DNA from: Miscanthus floridulus
Taxonomy: Eukaryota; Streptophyta; Magnoliopsida; Poales; Poaceae
Direction: 5' to 3'
Assembly (NCBI RefSeq): GCF_019320115.1
Contig: NC_089582.1
Span: 123,095,259 to 123,159,258, forward strand
DNA length: 64,000 bases
Positions 34,421-47,119 of this stretch are shown piece by piece; position 1 is the stretch's first letter, and every line of letters starts with the position of its first letter. Under the pieces are notes generated by a model. The model made no database searches. It was given only the letters and a program-made list of their open reading frames with translations, and was not told where the DNA came from. Position numbers and translations under genes: made by a program.

Positions 34421-34576
34421 TTGTAAAAGGACTCTGCTAATACATGCAGTGTGTGCCTTAACAAGAGTTTGGCATGCACATACATTTTTTACGAGTCTTG
34501 CATTGCAATTTTTAGTTAGCAAACAAAAATTAATTGCTATGCACCGTGACATACACCTCTACACAATACACTGTGG

Positions 34577-34800
34577 GGGTGTTCGGTTCGTGGAATAGAG
34601 TGGTCTATTATGGCCTCACTCTTTAGTTTTTTATTTGGTTTGTAGAATGCAATGAGTTGATATGATCTATCACCACTTCATTCGTCATAAAAACTAATAA
34701 TTATTAATAGTACGAGAAATGAGGTCATTACACTAAATTGAGAAATGAACTCATGATGCACCGCCTCATCTAGAATGGAGTCATTTCTCAAACCAAACAC
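34577..34800. mobile_element. MITE with GTGTTCGGTT / AACCAAACAC ends
   Basis: The inverted ends match at 9 of 10 bases. The internal sequence has further inverted stretches around TGAGGTCATT / AATGGAGTCATTTCTC. The ends resemble common hAT-like grass MITEs. It lies about 150 bp upstream of the membrane-protein gene's probable start site. Confidence 0.55.
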
Positions 34801-36851
34801 TTCATATAAGATCCAAAAAGATGTGAATTGTGAACACACACTTGATGTGTAGTCGCATGGGCTGGAAATAACTCCTTTTCTCAAAAATAAGAGATATAAA
34901 CACATAAAAAATGGATCTAATAACCTCCAAATGCTCTATATTTTCTAGCACCACTGTAAAAACAAGTCAGCATAGATTGGCTACGTTAGGCCACTCACTG
35001 TGCATAATTCTTGGAAACTCTGTAGATGATGTGGTATTCTTAGAAATTGTGAAATGTAACTTTGCATCATGGGTGGACTTGGAAATAAGAATGCTAAACT
35101 AGCCAACTCCTCTGTCTTGGAAAGGCAGGGATTGGATGTCGTATCAATCTAAGAAATGCTTTAGCGAGTGAACTAGGTTTATGTTTAAGAGCGAATCAGA
35201 TTTTTGCATATTACAAGATGTGGATATTTTACCAAAATTGCCTCCCCCACAACATGATGAAAAATTTAGATATTCAAATTAGTCATCCACCACTTTCAAT
35301 GCATGTTCACCCATGTCCACACTGTTCATACTCTCTTCCACAACATTTAGATATTTAGATATCTAGGAGCCCAACATGGTGGAGGCACCCCAGCCGCTTC
35401 GGCGAAACCTCGATGGAGGAGGCACTCCAACGGTCTCGGCGCGCCTCCAAAGCACTATGACGACCTCAACAACAGCGACACTTGTGATCTAGTTGTGGTG
35501 TGCTAGCTCAATTTGTGGCCAAAACCCCAGGTACATGGTCCCCTTGATTCACATCGCTCGAATCATGCCGCCCCAACCCCAATCCATCTCGGCTGATGCA
35601 CATGTGGTTCCGTCGTTGTTGCAGGTGGTGATGACTGCAAGGGGTGACGTTGGCGGTAGCGCGGACGTGAGGGACGGTGGTGGCAGGGCTAGTTCCATGG
35701 AGCTCAAGCTCAATAAGCCGTTGCTCGATGCTTTTTTGTTTTTTAATCTATTTATTTACGTAGGCGGCCATATTAATCACCCGCCTCTGTAAATGTGAAT
35801 TGTATAAGCGACAATTATGACAACCTCTGTCAAATTTGATTAACAATAAGTTCATTGTTTGTGGAGGTAGTTCAATAATCGTACGATTTTGCTGTTGCGT
35901 GAATACATTTACTGTACAACAAAAGTTGGTTATCGAAGATAATTTTTAGGACTACGTGAATGTCATATATGTAGAGTACAAACTATACATGAATCATCGT
36001 TCCATTTGAATCCTTCCTTGTAGTACCCAGTTAACATCCCACATTCACAACAAGATTAACTAAGACGGCGAGCAAATGCTCAAGCTAATAATGTTAGCCT
36101 TCTGCAAATAAGATAAATGTTTCGAGAATTGAACACCGATATAGTTTGAACACAAAGTGAAAAAAAAAATCCATCTATATGATTGTTCACTACAAAATGA
36201 ACATCAAAGAATAGTTTTACACAACACCTGTCCCGCTTTTTACAAGCAAATCTCAAACCATAAACCAAACAAAAATGTCAGACACCCCTACTCAGATAAA
36301 TGGTGATCCGTGTTATAAATGACATAATGAAATCTCTTTTTTTTCTTCTTCACTGAGAGCAGAATATGAACATAATCAAGAGAGATGCCGTGTGACTGGT
36401 CAGAGTGTAATTCTACCCTTTCCAGTGCATCCACCATAATAGGAACAGCAATCTTCTGCTACTACTGCATATACAAGTATATTCCCAAAGAGATTCCATA
36501 TTTTACCCACCAAAATGTCCAAAAGAATGCTATGTAATTCTGAGTGCAGTCAATCTGTGAGCATTAATACAATTTGTTCCAGGGTATGTATGGGGAATAT
36601 TTACCTCCGTGTAAGTTTTGTGGGCAAATACAAAACTTTGTACAGTTAGCGGGAATGGAGATATACAATAACGCCAGCTGGTACCTGCCAGATCCTCAAT
36701 CTTGAGGAAGGTTGGCCCTGGATAAGTAGTTATTATCCTCGGCAATCAAATCAATAGTAGAAATTTAATGCAAAAGAATGAGCCTCTCCACAATGAACAT
36801 ATATCCAAGCCAGTGAAAATAGGCATTTCGTCAGCACTAGCATGTGATGTA
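34801..36851. other. Intergenic plus 3' UTR of the kinase gene
   Basis: 34.8-36.0 kb shows no supported gene. About 36.1-36.85 kb is AT-rich and probably includes the 3' UTR of the minus-strand kinase. Confidence 0.4.
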
Positions 36852-39800
36852 TCACCTGTATTTCCCGCTTTGCACTTTACTCATGCTGCTCTCCAACCTC
36901 TGTATGCTCGCAGCAACCCGACCAATGTTTGGTTTTGAGTCAACGCTGTAATCATCGCTGCTGTCAACACTTCCAATGTTAGTCTGTACATCGGTGTTCT
37001 TGGCATCACTGTTTGCAACAATTCCAGTGTTGGATTTCACATTAGCATTGATGGTGTCATTGCTCTTAGGACTGATGTCATTGCTCTTAGCACTTCCACT
37101 GATCGGTTTTATGTCCATACACTTGACATTATCAGCACTGCTAACAATTCTAGTGCTGGGTTTCATATCTGATGAGTTCCGAGCATCACTGTTAGCAGGG
37201 CTTCCAGTGTTGCATTGTGCATCAAAGTTCTTGATATAAGAATTAACAACACTTCTGATGCTGCGCTTCACATCTTTGTTGACAACACTGGAAGTGGTGG
37301 TGTCCACATTACTGCTCTTGTCATCTCTGCTGGAGATGTTGTCAGAGTAGGGCTTTATATTGACAGTTTTGGCATTTCTATCAGTGATGTTACCTGTATC
37401 CAGCTTTGCATTAGAGCTTTTGGCGTCACTGATGGTGATGCTTCCAATGTGGGGCTTCATATCAGAAGTCTTGGCATCTCTATTAGTGATGGATCCAATG
37501 TTCGGATTTACATCAACATTTTTGGCAAGTCTGTTCACAATGCTTCCAGTATTGGGCTGTACATCAGTGTTCATGGAAGCATTGCTGGTAATGTTTCTGG
37601 TGTTGTATTTTGCATCAGCAGTCTTATCACAAGTTCCAGTGGGGCCACTTTTTTTGCTCGTCAAATCAATATTTGTACAGTCACCACTGGTGATACTCCC
37701 TGTGCTTTGGGCCAGATCAATGTTCTTGGCATCATTATTGTTAAGAGGACCACAAGTTTTATCCTCGTTATATCGAAGCCATGGATGCTTTAGGCAGTCT
37801 AAAGCTGTTGGCCTCTTCTCTGGTGCAAAGTCGAGTAAAGGGCAAAGAAAACTGGCAAATTCCCGGGCATCAGATTCAGAAATTTTGTATTTGTCAACAA
37901 GCTCACGTTCAATGGATGACAATTTCAGCCTTCTTATCCGCTTCAGATCTCCATGGCGGTCAAAATATTCCTTTGATCGTGTTCCCATGGTTGCAATCTG
38001 AATTCATTTAGAAAATTGTACAGGTTAGCTTGATATTTCAGAAACAAAAAATTGAATTGCAAAAGGAATGCTGGGCTTACCTTCTTCGGCATCTTGCCAA
38101 GTAGTTCCATCATTAAAGCCAAGTGATCCTGCAGACAACCTTCGGTCCTCAATAAAAGTAGCTAAAGGGCTAAAAGATACTAATCAACTAGAGTTTGCAA
38201 GGCTTAGCTTTCATGCTCTCAGTGCTCATGATAATGCCAATATGCCAAATGTAACTTAAGTTTCAATGTCTATTGAAACTGGCGTTTCAGAATATTGTTG
38301 AATAATCTAATATTCAAAGTCGAGAACACTAGCAGTTTTTAATCTTGAAGGCTGAAAGGAAAACCATTCCCCTGATATTTTTTGGGTGCACATATTATTT
38401 GTTGTAGCTATTCGAGGTAAACAGGATTACAGGGGTAATGGAAAAAAAATTTGTCCAGCTCCAAATTCTAATGCTAAGCATATTCATGTTGACTATGGTT
38501 TTCTGAGTTTAGACATACTTCTGCGTGTCCATGTCAGTGCTTACTTTTTCACTTCATTAAATTGGATAATTCTATAGTGGGGTTGTGGGCATGCACTGCA
38601 TAATTGAAGCCAACTCAAAGATGAACAAAATAATTAGGCTCATGAGGAATGCGATATATACCTCATCTTCACTGTATCCGTGACCTTCCTTGGGTGTAAA
38701 TAGCATTTCCCCTGTTGCGAGCTCAAAAGCGATACACGCAAATGACCACATGTCAACAGAAAACGAGTATCCTGCACCTAGAATGATCTCTGGCGCCCGA
38801 TACTGCCGTGTCTGAATAAAATCTGTAAATTGCTTGTCGGCCCAGCAAGCATTCCCAAAGTCCACAATCTTGCATGTAAGATCAATTCCATCCAATCTCC
38901 TTTCTGAGCGCGAAGGTTCCACAGCTGATTTTCTTTTCTCAGCAAGCTTTGCAAGCACCCTCCTTGCTCTCATCTTTAGCTTCTTCTCAATCGCATTAAG
39001 ACCAGCTTCACCATTAGGGTTTCCCTCAGGCCTCTCAAGGTTAGGTTTAAGCCCAGAGCGAATGGGGTCCTTGGAGGGATCAATGGTCGAGACAAGGAGA
39101 ACGTTCTCAAGCTTCAAATCTGAGTGGATGATGCCAAGTTCATTGTGCAAGTAATCAAGGCCTACTAAAATCGACTTGCATATTCGCCTCACCCTATCCA
39201 ACCCGATGCCTTTGTACCGGTTGTACTGTACCAGCTTAAGCAAGCTATCTCCCAGTAACTCAAAGACGAGGCAGATATGCTGCCCGTTCGGCCCCGCGTG
39301 CTTGAAGTGATCTACCAGCTGAATGATGCATTTGCAGTTCGACGGGTCCCTCTTGGTGATCTCTGACAGGAACTCGATTTCATGAAGAGCAGCTTGCGCA
39401 AACTCAGGCGCACTCTTTTGGATCTTCAGGGCCACGTATCTCTGCAGAAAGGAGAGTACCATTTGTGAAAACAATGTTCGATTTTTCTTTTGTCCAATTT
39501 CACAACTCTAGTCAAAGACACCAGAGTATCCAGAGCAATAATTACAATCATGGTTATAGTTAAACGTAAACCACATTACTACGAGAAAAGAGGGACATTA
39601 AAAGAGTTTGCCCCCGGTACTGGCAACTGAATTTATTTTTTTATTGTACTGCTAGAAAATAAATGAAAACTTCAATTTGGCATTGTTTCCCTCCAGCGTG
39701 TAAGACCTGAACTGAACCCACCTGGTTCTGGTTGTTTTGTTACAAAAGAGTAAAGGCTTTCCCAATGGCAGCGGCAAACGGATGAACCAAACTCTCCTCC

Positions 39801-40401
39801 CAAATGGGGAAAGAAACGACAAACCGAATCCCTAGTCTAGTGAAACGAAGCCTATAAAATCCGAGTGAGTATCCGACAGCCCCGTCGCAATCCCAATCCC
39901 AAGCCCATTCCCCTGGCCTCGCGTGGGGCCCGAGGGCAGGCATGGCACGCGAGGCGGGAGCGGTACTTGCGATGCGATCAAGCGATCGATCGGTGCGCCG
40001 CTAATCGACAAAGCGCGAGATCTATTCTAGGCGGGCAATCGCATTACAAAGCGGAGGGGGGAGCGATCGCGACGGGGAAGGCGGGCGATCTTTAGCCCCT
40101 CCCCTCGATCGCCAGGGAGGCGGGCGGGGAGATGCCGCGCGCGATCTCATGCAGAAGAGGCCAGCAGAGGGCGCGGCGCGCCTACCTGTGATTGGACGTC
40201 GAAGGCGAGCCAGACGGTGGAGAAGTTGCCCCAGCCGAGCTTCCGCTGGGCGACGTAGCGGCTGGCGGCGAACTGGTCCCCGGGGCGGACGGCGTGGTAG
40301 CCGCCCTTGCGGTAGCCGTCGACGCCCTCGTCCTCCTCTTCCTCCTCCACCTCCACCTCGTCGCCCGACAAGGACGGCGACAGCGACGCCACCCGCGACA
40401 T
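36852..40401 (-). CDS. SRPK-type SR-protein kinase with repetitive C-terminal tail
   Basis: Coding exons, minus strand: 40401-40186, 39441-38662, 38128-38081, 37997-36852. All are GT-AG and in frame, giving 729 aa. An acidic start (EVEVEEEEEDEG) precedes the SRPK signature GYHAVRPGDQF and the glycine loop KLGWGNFSTVW. VALK is at about 75-78 (catalytic Lys78). The catalytic loop HSDLKLEN spans 178-185 (Asp180) with Leu where Pro is usual, DFGNACW starts at 266 and RAPE is at 287-290. The two kinase halves are separated by a short basic spacer of about 70 residues, the hallmark of SRPKs, which phosphorylate Arg-Ser domains of splicing factors. HPWL (419-422) ends the domain. Residues about 435-720 are degenerate 17-residue repeats rather than kinase sequence. 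All catalytic residues are present, so activity is expected. The tail's role is unknown. Confidence 0.93.
36890..37740 (-). repeat. Coding 51-bp minisatellite in the last exon of the kinase
   Basis: The translated period is 17 residues, with examples NVDVNPNIGSITNRDAK, TSDMKPHIGSITISDAK, SSNAKLDTGNITDRNAK. The consensus is roughly x-x-D-x-K-P-N-x-G-S-I-x-N-x-D-A-K. Around 15 units can be seen, the outer ones more eroded, and all stay in frame. Confidence 0.85.
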
Positions 40402-41877
40402 GCTCCTCCTCGGTTCCCTCCAACGCCCCCGTGTATTCCGGGGATTCCAAGGCAAGGCCCCCGCGCGTAAGGTGTCCGGCGATCCCACCGGTGGCGTGGC
40501 GAGCTCTTCTCTTCTGTTCCGGGTTAGTTGGGCTGATGGGAATCGCGGAGGCAGGCGGTGGTGGGTTTGGTTGGTTAAAACTTTTTTTTTTCTTTCTCAG
40601 GTGGTGAGGGAGGGGGGGACCGGGGACGGAGAGCAAGCATCCCTGGACGACGAGAGGAAGGGAGAGGAGGAGGACGCGGGGAGCTTTCCCACGTCGCTCC
40701 TCCTATTTTGGATGTATTTCACGGTCACCCACGACGACAGCTTCGATTCCAACATCCCCACAGTTATCCCATCCCATTGCCCATCACCAATCAACCTGTT
40801 CTCGGAGACTTCTCTCTCTCTTTTCCATCCTGAACAATCAGCAGATGCAGTCAGCATGGTTTTTTTTTTTTGCTGAAAAGCGTAACTTGTAATGCATTTT
40901 ACATTTATTTACTCTATGGTTTTCCTGTCATTTCTTTTACTCACTTTAGAGCATGCGGCCATGCCCATGCGTGATTTAGCTCTGTGAAGCACCTTACATT
41001 AAGTCAGAAAAATGTCATCTTGCAAGAGGGACATTTGTTGGTCAGCGAAATAGCTACAACTACAGTGCATCATTTGTGTGTTAACATTTGAACAGCTTGA
41101 CTATTGTTGTTGCGGAGGCTATTTTAGAATCTATATATCAAAAAAATATATTCCAACAAATGTGCTATCTGACTTTGTAAAATAAAAAGTTAGCTATCCC
41201 TTATTTTTCGATGGTCATATATAGCCAACCACGGGCGCTGACTATCTAACTTTGTAAAATAGCAAGGCTGTTGTGGATCTCCTTTTTTTTAAGGACTTTT
41301 CTATTTTATAAAATTGCTAAACAATGGAATTTAGCTACTAATTTTAGCCAACCTGTTGGAATTGGTCAGATGCCAATTTTACCATGTGAGACACCCATCA
41401 CAGTAACTATAGCGGAGAACCAAGGAGAAACAGCATCCCTATCTATGACATGAATCGATTATATATGGATGTGTGTAACAAGAAGAAGAATGAAACATGG
41501 CGGGGTAATTATCGAAGCTTTATTTTTTTGATAAAATGTTACAGTTTGAATATCAAAGGTTGCTTGATCTGAAAGCATCAACTTTCAATGTAATAATTGC
41601 GTCTTCGGCTATAACTACAAGTTGCAAATTATTCATCAACAAAATGCTCCTTATGAGAGAAGTCAAAAGCGTGCAGCATAGCCTACTACTAGTAAAGATG
41701 CCGGTCTTGGTTGACCATAATTCAACCAGATGCCAAAGGGTTGCACAAAATTCCCTCACTGTACCTTCGACACTTCGGATGAGATGACGGTGCCTTCGTT
41801 GAAATGCAAAAGTATTTAATCATAGTTCATCCAGAGCAACGTTACGTTAAAATGGATCCACCTGTGATAATTAGGAA
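40402..41877. other. Kinase 5' region and intergenic DNA
   Basis: 40402-40700 is GC-rich and CT-rich on the minus strand and likely holds the kinase 5' UTR and promoter. Beyond it is AT-rich DNA without a supported gene. Confidence 0.4.
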
Positions 41878-42159
41878 CTATGAGATGCCATTTGTGAAAC
41901 AGGGAAGAGTTGTTGCGTAGGAATTCAGGAGGTTGGTGCCGTGCACCTTTGCAGTGTCATCTCCCAACGTCGTGGCTCGTGGGTTTGGTAGATTCTCTGC
42001 TGCAGCTGTGAGCAACAGCACAGCGGCCAGTCCATCATTGATCATTTGCTGCGTGGTACTCAGCTTATCATTACTCAAACATTCGAACACGGCGTTCCTG
42101 ACTCGCGCAATGTATTGGCAAATGATATCCTGGGTATTTTCTTTCGGGCCGGCTATAGA
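41878..42159 (-). pseudogene. Orphan coding-like fragment
   Basis: A 93-codon frame without an upstream ATG reads NTQDIICQYIARVRNAVFEC and LSTTQQMINDGLAAVLLL, ending PCFTNGIS. Its composition is protein-like and hydrophobic helices alternate, but I do not recognise the family. Its 5' edge coincides with the MITE at 42146, so it may be a gene remnant truncated by that insertion. It could also be chance. Confidence 0.25.
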
Positions 42160-42482
42160 CTAAAGTTTTACTTCACGTCACGTCGAATGTTTGATATTAA
42201 TTTAGAGTATTAAACACATATTAATTACAAAACTAATAGCATAGAATAAGACTAATTTGCGAGATATATCTATTAAGCCTAATTAGTACATGAATTGACA
42301 ATGTGATGCTACAGTAAACATATGATAATGATGGATTAATTAAGCTTGATAGATTTATCTCGCAAATTAATCTTCATTTGTGCAATTAGTTCTATAATTA
42401 GCTCGTGTTTAGTCCTCTTAATTAGTATCTAAACGTCCGATATGACAGTGACTATACTTTAGTCTTTGGATCCAAACACCCC
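42146..42482. mobile_element. MITE with GGGGTGTTTGGATCC-type end
   Basis: The right end reads in reverse GGGGTGTTTGGATCC, followed by AGACTAAAGTATAG. The left side has GGGCCGGC then AGACTAAAGTTTTAC, so the subterminal parts match while the outer left end has diverged. The inner part contains paired CTAATTTGCGAGATATATCT and its inverse. Confidence 0.6.
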
Positions 42483-44267
42483 TTCATACCCTTCAATTTC
42501 AGTTAAAATCGGAAGTTCTGGTTTCTAACTTTTCATGAGGATGGCTTTAAAGTTTGGCCATATTCTTTTATTGAGGCAATTCACAATCCTTATGTGTTGT
42601 CTTTTTTTTCTTTCTAAAACACACTTTAAACATCCACACACGTGTATTTATGCCTAAGAATGTATGTAGGAAACTAGATCTAAAATTTTTAAGATTAAGA
42701 AGACATCGTACGTGTCTCACTATTGAAGAGTATATTTTACATATCATTAAAAAGAAAGTTGCATTAATAAGCCACATAGGCCATCAAACCTTGAAATTAA
42801 TTGGATAGCTAAAAGGCGCAATCAAACCATCCAAGCAAGTTACTTGTTCTCAATTTCCGCCTGGACAGTCGAATTTGTTTTTGTTTCTCACTAGAATCAC
42901 CCGAAACAGTGCTAACCAAACAGGATTGGAGCATACCAATTCAAAAAGCGGAAACATTTCACCTTTCCATCTACGGTGCTAGAAACGGCCAAAAGGTGGT
43001 TTCACATCAATTCACATTGGGAGATCACCTTGCTTCTCCTAACATTTGCTAATAAATTCAATACTCGTCATAACTTGTCTACCTCAGACGAGCCGCACTA
43101 ACTGGGAAACGGAGTTGTAGCGACACAACTATGGTTCTCCACCATTGTGCCTCCCACGTGTTGTTATTGCACATCCCCGTTGTCCAATATCCATATGGAC
43201 TTGCAGCCAGAGCTACAACAACGCCACACAAGGCTCTCCACTAGTCGCCACCGTGAGAGGCACCCCAAGCTATTGATGTTAACCCCAAGGTCCCAAGTGC
43301 GGAGAATTTGTTGTATAACTTACGAATTTGTTGATAATGAACCGATAACATGAGAAATTGCATTTGATTTCTATGAATATGTTGATAATGTATATAGCAA
43401 AGAAAAAGTACCACATCGATCTCAAAGGCACTTTGGTCTATTCTGCCACATTCTTCTCTTATCAGAATATGAATCTAGGTAGCCAGCTAAATGGTTGTAG
43501 CAGGTGGTTCTATTTCTCTATATAAATGTTTCCATAGAGATATGGATCTTAAGTGTTCCTCTATGAATATAAATCCCTACCAAATGCATTATAATCAAAA
43601 GAAAGAAAAGAAGTTTTTAGCTATATTGGTTGCCTATTTGGACAAAGCATGCTTCGATATCAGATCCACTAAAAGAGCCCAAGGATATTGTTTCTTTCAT
43701 TTATGCATTGTAGTATCTTGATGAAAAAAGTAGTTAATCATTGTATGTCCATTTGGATTTCAATGTAGTGTCAAAGCTTACCTCCAAGTTACTAGTGAGT
43801 TAACTATGGGCAACAACCAAATACTCCACCACTTTTCTACCATATGAGCCAAAAGTGGGGAGTGCTCGTTTCACCTTTCAAACATTGTCACACTTTTGAG
43901 AAATATTTGCTCTATAACATGTACTGAAAGATTGTATCTTTTGAGAAAAAATACCCCACCACTTTCCTCTTGCTTTGTGCCTAGGCCAGCAACGCCACGG
44001 GGGACGGCAGTCAGTTGTGCAAAGTCAAGCAAGAGTGGTAGGCAAAATCGGGCATGGGCGGGTAGACCTCGATACGAACGACCATGGCGTGGAGCAGGGA
44101 AGGGGTTGTTGCGGTGAGCAATGCCGGGGCGAGGAGGATATGCCAAGCAGAGTGGCATGGTCGGGATGACCCAAGTAGAGCAGCACGCAGAGCTAGGTGG
44201 TGGTTGGGCGTGAAGAGAGATGGTGACCTGGTCTGCTATGAATTCTCTAGCCCTCCATGGGATAGAG
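42483..44267. other. Intergenic, no supported gene
   Basis: Open frames at 43147-43353 (plus), 43491-43721 (plus) and 44275-43871 (minus) lack recognisable domains and overlap alternative frames. Confidence 0.4.
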
Positions 44268-46864
44268 TGTAACACTCTCGGTGTTACACTGTAAATCTTT
44301 TGCTAAAATATGTCATGAGCATCATGGTTATGTGTTAATGCATGTGATATAATATGTAAATCAAATTCTATAACTTAAAACGATCATCGGAAACGCAAAA
44401 CGAAAGCTACATTTCATAGTCAAGTTATATCACTTAGGGTTTTAAATCAATTTTTATTAAGCGAAAACACTATAGAATGTATATACGGAATTTTAGTAGA
44501 GTTAGAAGTATGAACTTTGTAGATGGCGATGAAATACCTGTGGTCGAGAAAGGAATTCACTAGCTAGCATACTTAATAGCTTGGAAATAGAATTTGACGC
44601 GAACCCGATCAAGACTTAGTCGATTTCGTAAGTTTGAAAAGGGTTTGACGAAGCCATGTTTGATAATTTTATAGGAGAATGGGGTTAAGTAGTGGGGTGG
44701 TTTTAGGGCTAGTTTTAATAGCTCAATATGCCCTCTTATGAATGGATTAGGTGGTTAAGAAATTGAAGCATCAAATTGGGTTTTTGGGATGCTTTAAAAA
44801 TAGTGCATGGCACGTTCCCAACCAATTTCAGTGTCCGGACGCGGTCACCGTGCCTCGGCACTCGGTGCCGCTGCATTGGCCGCCCGACACACTCGCGCAT
44901 GCACGCGCCCCACCGCGCTGCCCTGGCAGCTCCGCCCCACGGTGTCCTTGTCGTTGCCGTCGTGGGCCAGTCACTCTGGTTGGTCCGCTGCCGCCTGGAC
45001 GCCCGCCTCGCGTTGTCACCATCGCGCCATGGACCGCCGCCGTCCAGTCACCGTACTGCTTTGCGCCGTCACCATCGCGCCATAGCCTGCGCATGTTTCT
45101 CTGCACCGTGTCATCACGTCGGGCGCACAGTGCGCGTAGGCGTGTGGCACCCCTCGTGCTGCTGCTCTGCCTAGCGTTCGCGTCCCACTAAGGCGACACA
45201 GCGTCGCTGTAGGCCTCGTACTGCGTCGCATGTTGAGTTGTCGTCCCCTCGCCTTGTCCTCATGTGTTAAATGGCTTTGCGACGCATTGTGTCGTCTCGT
45301 CCCTACATCTCTCGCGCGCACTACTACGATCGCCTAGGACAGCAGGCGGTACCGAGCTACACCCGAGTCAAATTCGCCTCACGTGGTCACTACCAGAGCA
45401 ATTACTCACACCAGGCGCTGGTGTTGGAGCCCTACTACCACCCTAGTCACCTCTGGCCTTCAATTGAGGCCGGTCGTGCTTCAATTGGTGTTTCCCCATC
45501 CACCGTGCCATTAAGGCCAGAACCGGCCATGACCATGGACAGCTACCCGCCGCACCACCTCTTGTCAATTCGCCTCCACCACGAGTTCTGCCTTGATCCC
45601 CTCCATCCCGTGTGCACCCCCACTTCCACCGCCACTGCCTTCCCGGTGCTGTGGACCCGGTCATGCCACCGCCGTCATCACGGAGCTTGTTGTGCGCATG
45701 TGATCGGACACACCTCGTCCGTCCCTAGACAAACCTCCACCACAGTAGCCACTAGGGTACGCTAGGGGTGCTTTAGGGTTAGCTATAGCTCACTACGGTG
45801 ACTTAGAGTGGCCGGCGTGGTTGTGCCACCATCGTGCGTGGCCGCTCGCTGTGGCCACTATTGCCACGAGTTCCGTTGTCCCTGTAACGTCGGCTAGGGT
45901 AGGCTCTTAGGTCGTAGGTGTTGTTTGGCTTGCTAGCTTGGGCGGGGAGAGGCTAGGTTGGCCGGCGTGACCGCCCTGTGCCAGTGCCATCGCGTCGGTG
46001 TGCGCGCGGGTGCCCGATGGTCTGGCCATGATGAAGATAGAATATTTTCGAGGGTTAGATTGCATAAGTACTGACTGTAGGAATAGTGTCGTGGGTCTCA
46101 GAGTGATTCACCAGTAGGTCAAGGGGGTTTTCACATAATTGACCGGCACGCGCGGGCCTTCCTGTCGTGGACCACCGACGCGCAGTTGGGTCGCGCCTTG
46201 TGGGCCGCGCTGGTGGGTCGCGTGTGTGCGCGCGCTGCGCGGGAGTGGGCCGAGCCGCTCGCGCAATGGGCCGCGTGGACGGATTCTGATTTTTCATTTT
46301 TCTAGGGAATTAATAAATGTTTATTCAATTTAGTTTTGAGCTGATCTTTGTAAAATTATAGTAAATTCTGTAGGTGTCCAAAAATAGTGAAACAAAATTT
46401 GTTAGGTTCACAAAATGCTATTTATCTGTTGGTGTAGTTAGTTTACAGTTATCTATGATAATGATAGATTCATTAATTCATTTAGGAAAGCTTAGTATTA
46501 TTTACTTTAATATTTGTAGAAATTTTTGTGACAAAGTGGTGATAGATTTAGCCATGAAATTTTTACAGTAGGTTCGCTAAATTATTATGTGCTCACTGTA
46601 AATTTTATAGCCCTAGAGTAGGTTGATAAATAGAGTAGCTAGTACTCCTTGTTTTATCATATATAAAGTAAATCGATATTAAGACTAGAGATTTCTTTAG
46701 TTGCTAAGTTAATACATGAAATATTTCATACATGTTTAGTGGGAATGATAGGTAACGTAGTGTCTTAGTCGGTAGAGCTAGTTTAGTAGCTTGATAGATG
46801 TATTTTATTTTAAGAGTTGTTGTTGCCGTATTATTAAGTGTTGCATCATCGTTTCATGCATGTA

Positions 46865-47041
46865 GATAACGAGTTGGTAGAGTTCGTGCCTGCGGATGAA
46901 CAGAACTACGAGTAGATCATTGAGAAGTATGAGGAGAAGATTCTCGTTCAGGAGGGAGCCCTAAAGGCATCAGTTGCTGACTTTGTTGACACACCGCCTG
47001 CCCAATGCAAACCCCGGTGCATAACCCCTATTTTTGAATGA
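46865..47041 (+). other. Acidic coding-like segment inside the LTR
   Basis: After the acceptor-like CATGCATGTAG, the frame reads DNELVEFVPADEQNYE, TAG (46913-46915), IIEKYEEKILVQEGALK, and later CKPRCI, ending at TGA 47039-47041. It is the counterpart of the acidic frame at 3177-2972. The protein-like composition contrasts with the AT-rich flanks. Confidence 0.4.
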
Positions 47042-47046
47042 TCATG

Positions 47047-47048
<2 letters not shown>

Positions 47049-47119
<71 letters not shown>
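47049..47119. repeat. Compound (TA)n(TG)n microsatellite
   Basis: About 24 AT units run directly into about 11 GT units inside the LTR. Confidence 0.95.

Noticed and set aside
37215..38001. Plus-strand frames of 192 and 213 codons
   Set aside because: They are antisense translations of the kinase's repetitive last exon, which has clear splice and domain support on the minus strand.
43871..44275. 134-codon minus-strand frame
   Set aside because: No domain, and overlapping frames on the other strand are of similar quality.
44751..45765. Several long GC-rich frames (146, 132, 164 codons)
   Set aside because: They overlap in multiple frames inside a long LTR and lack any conserved motif.
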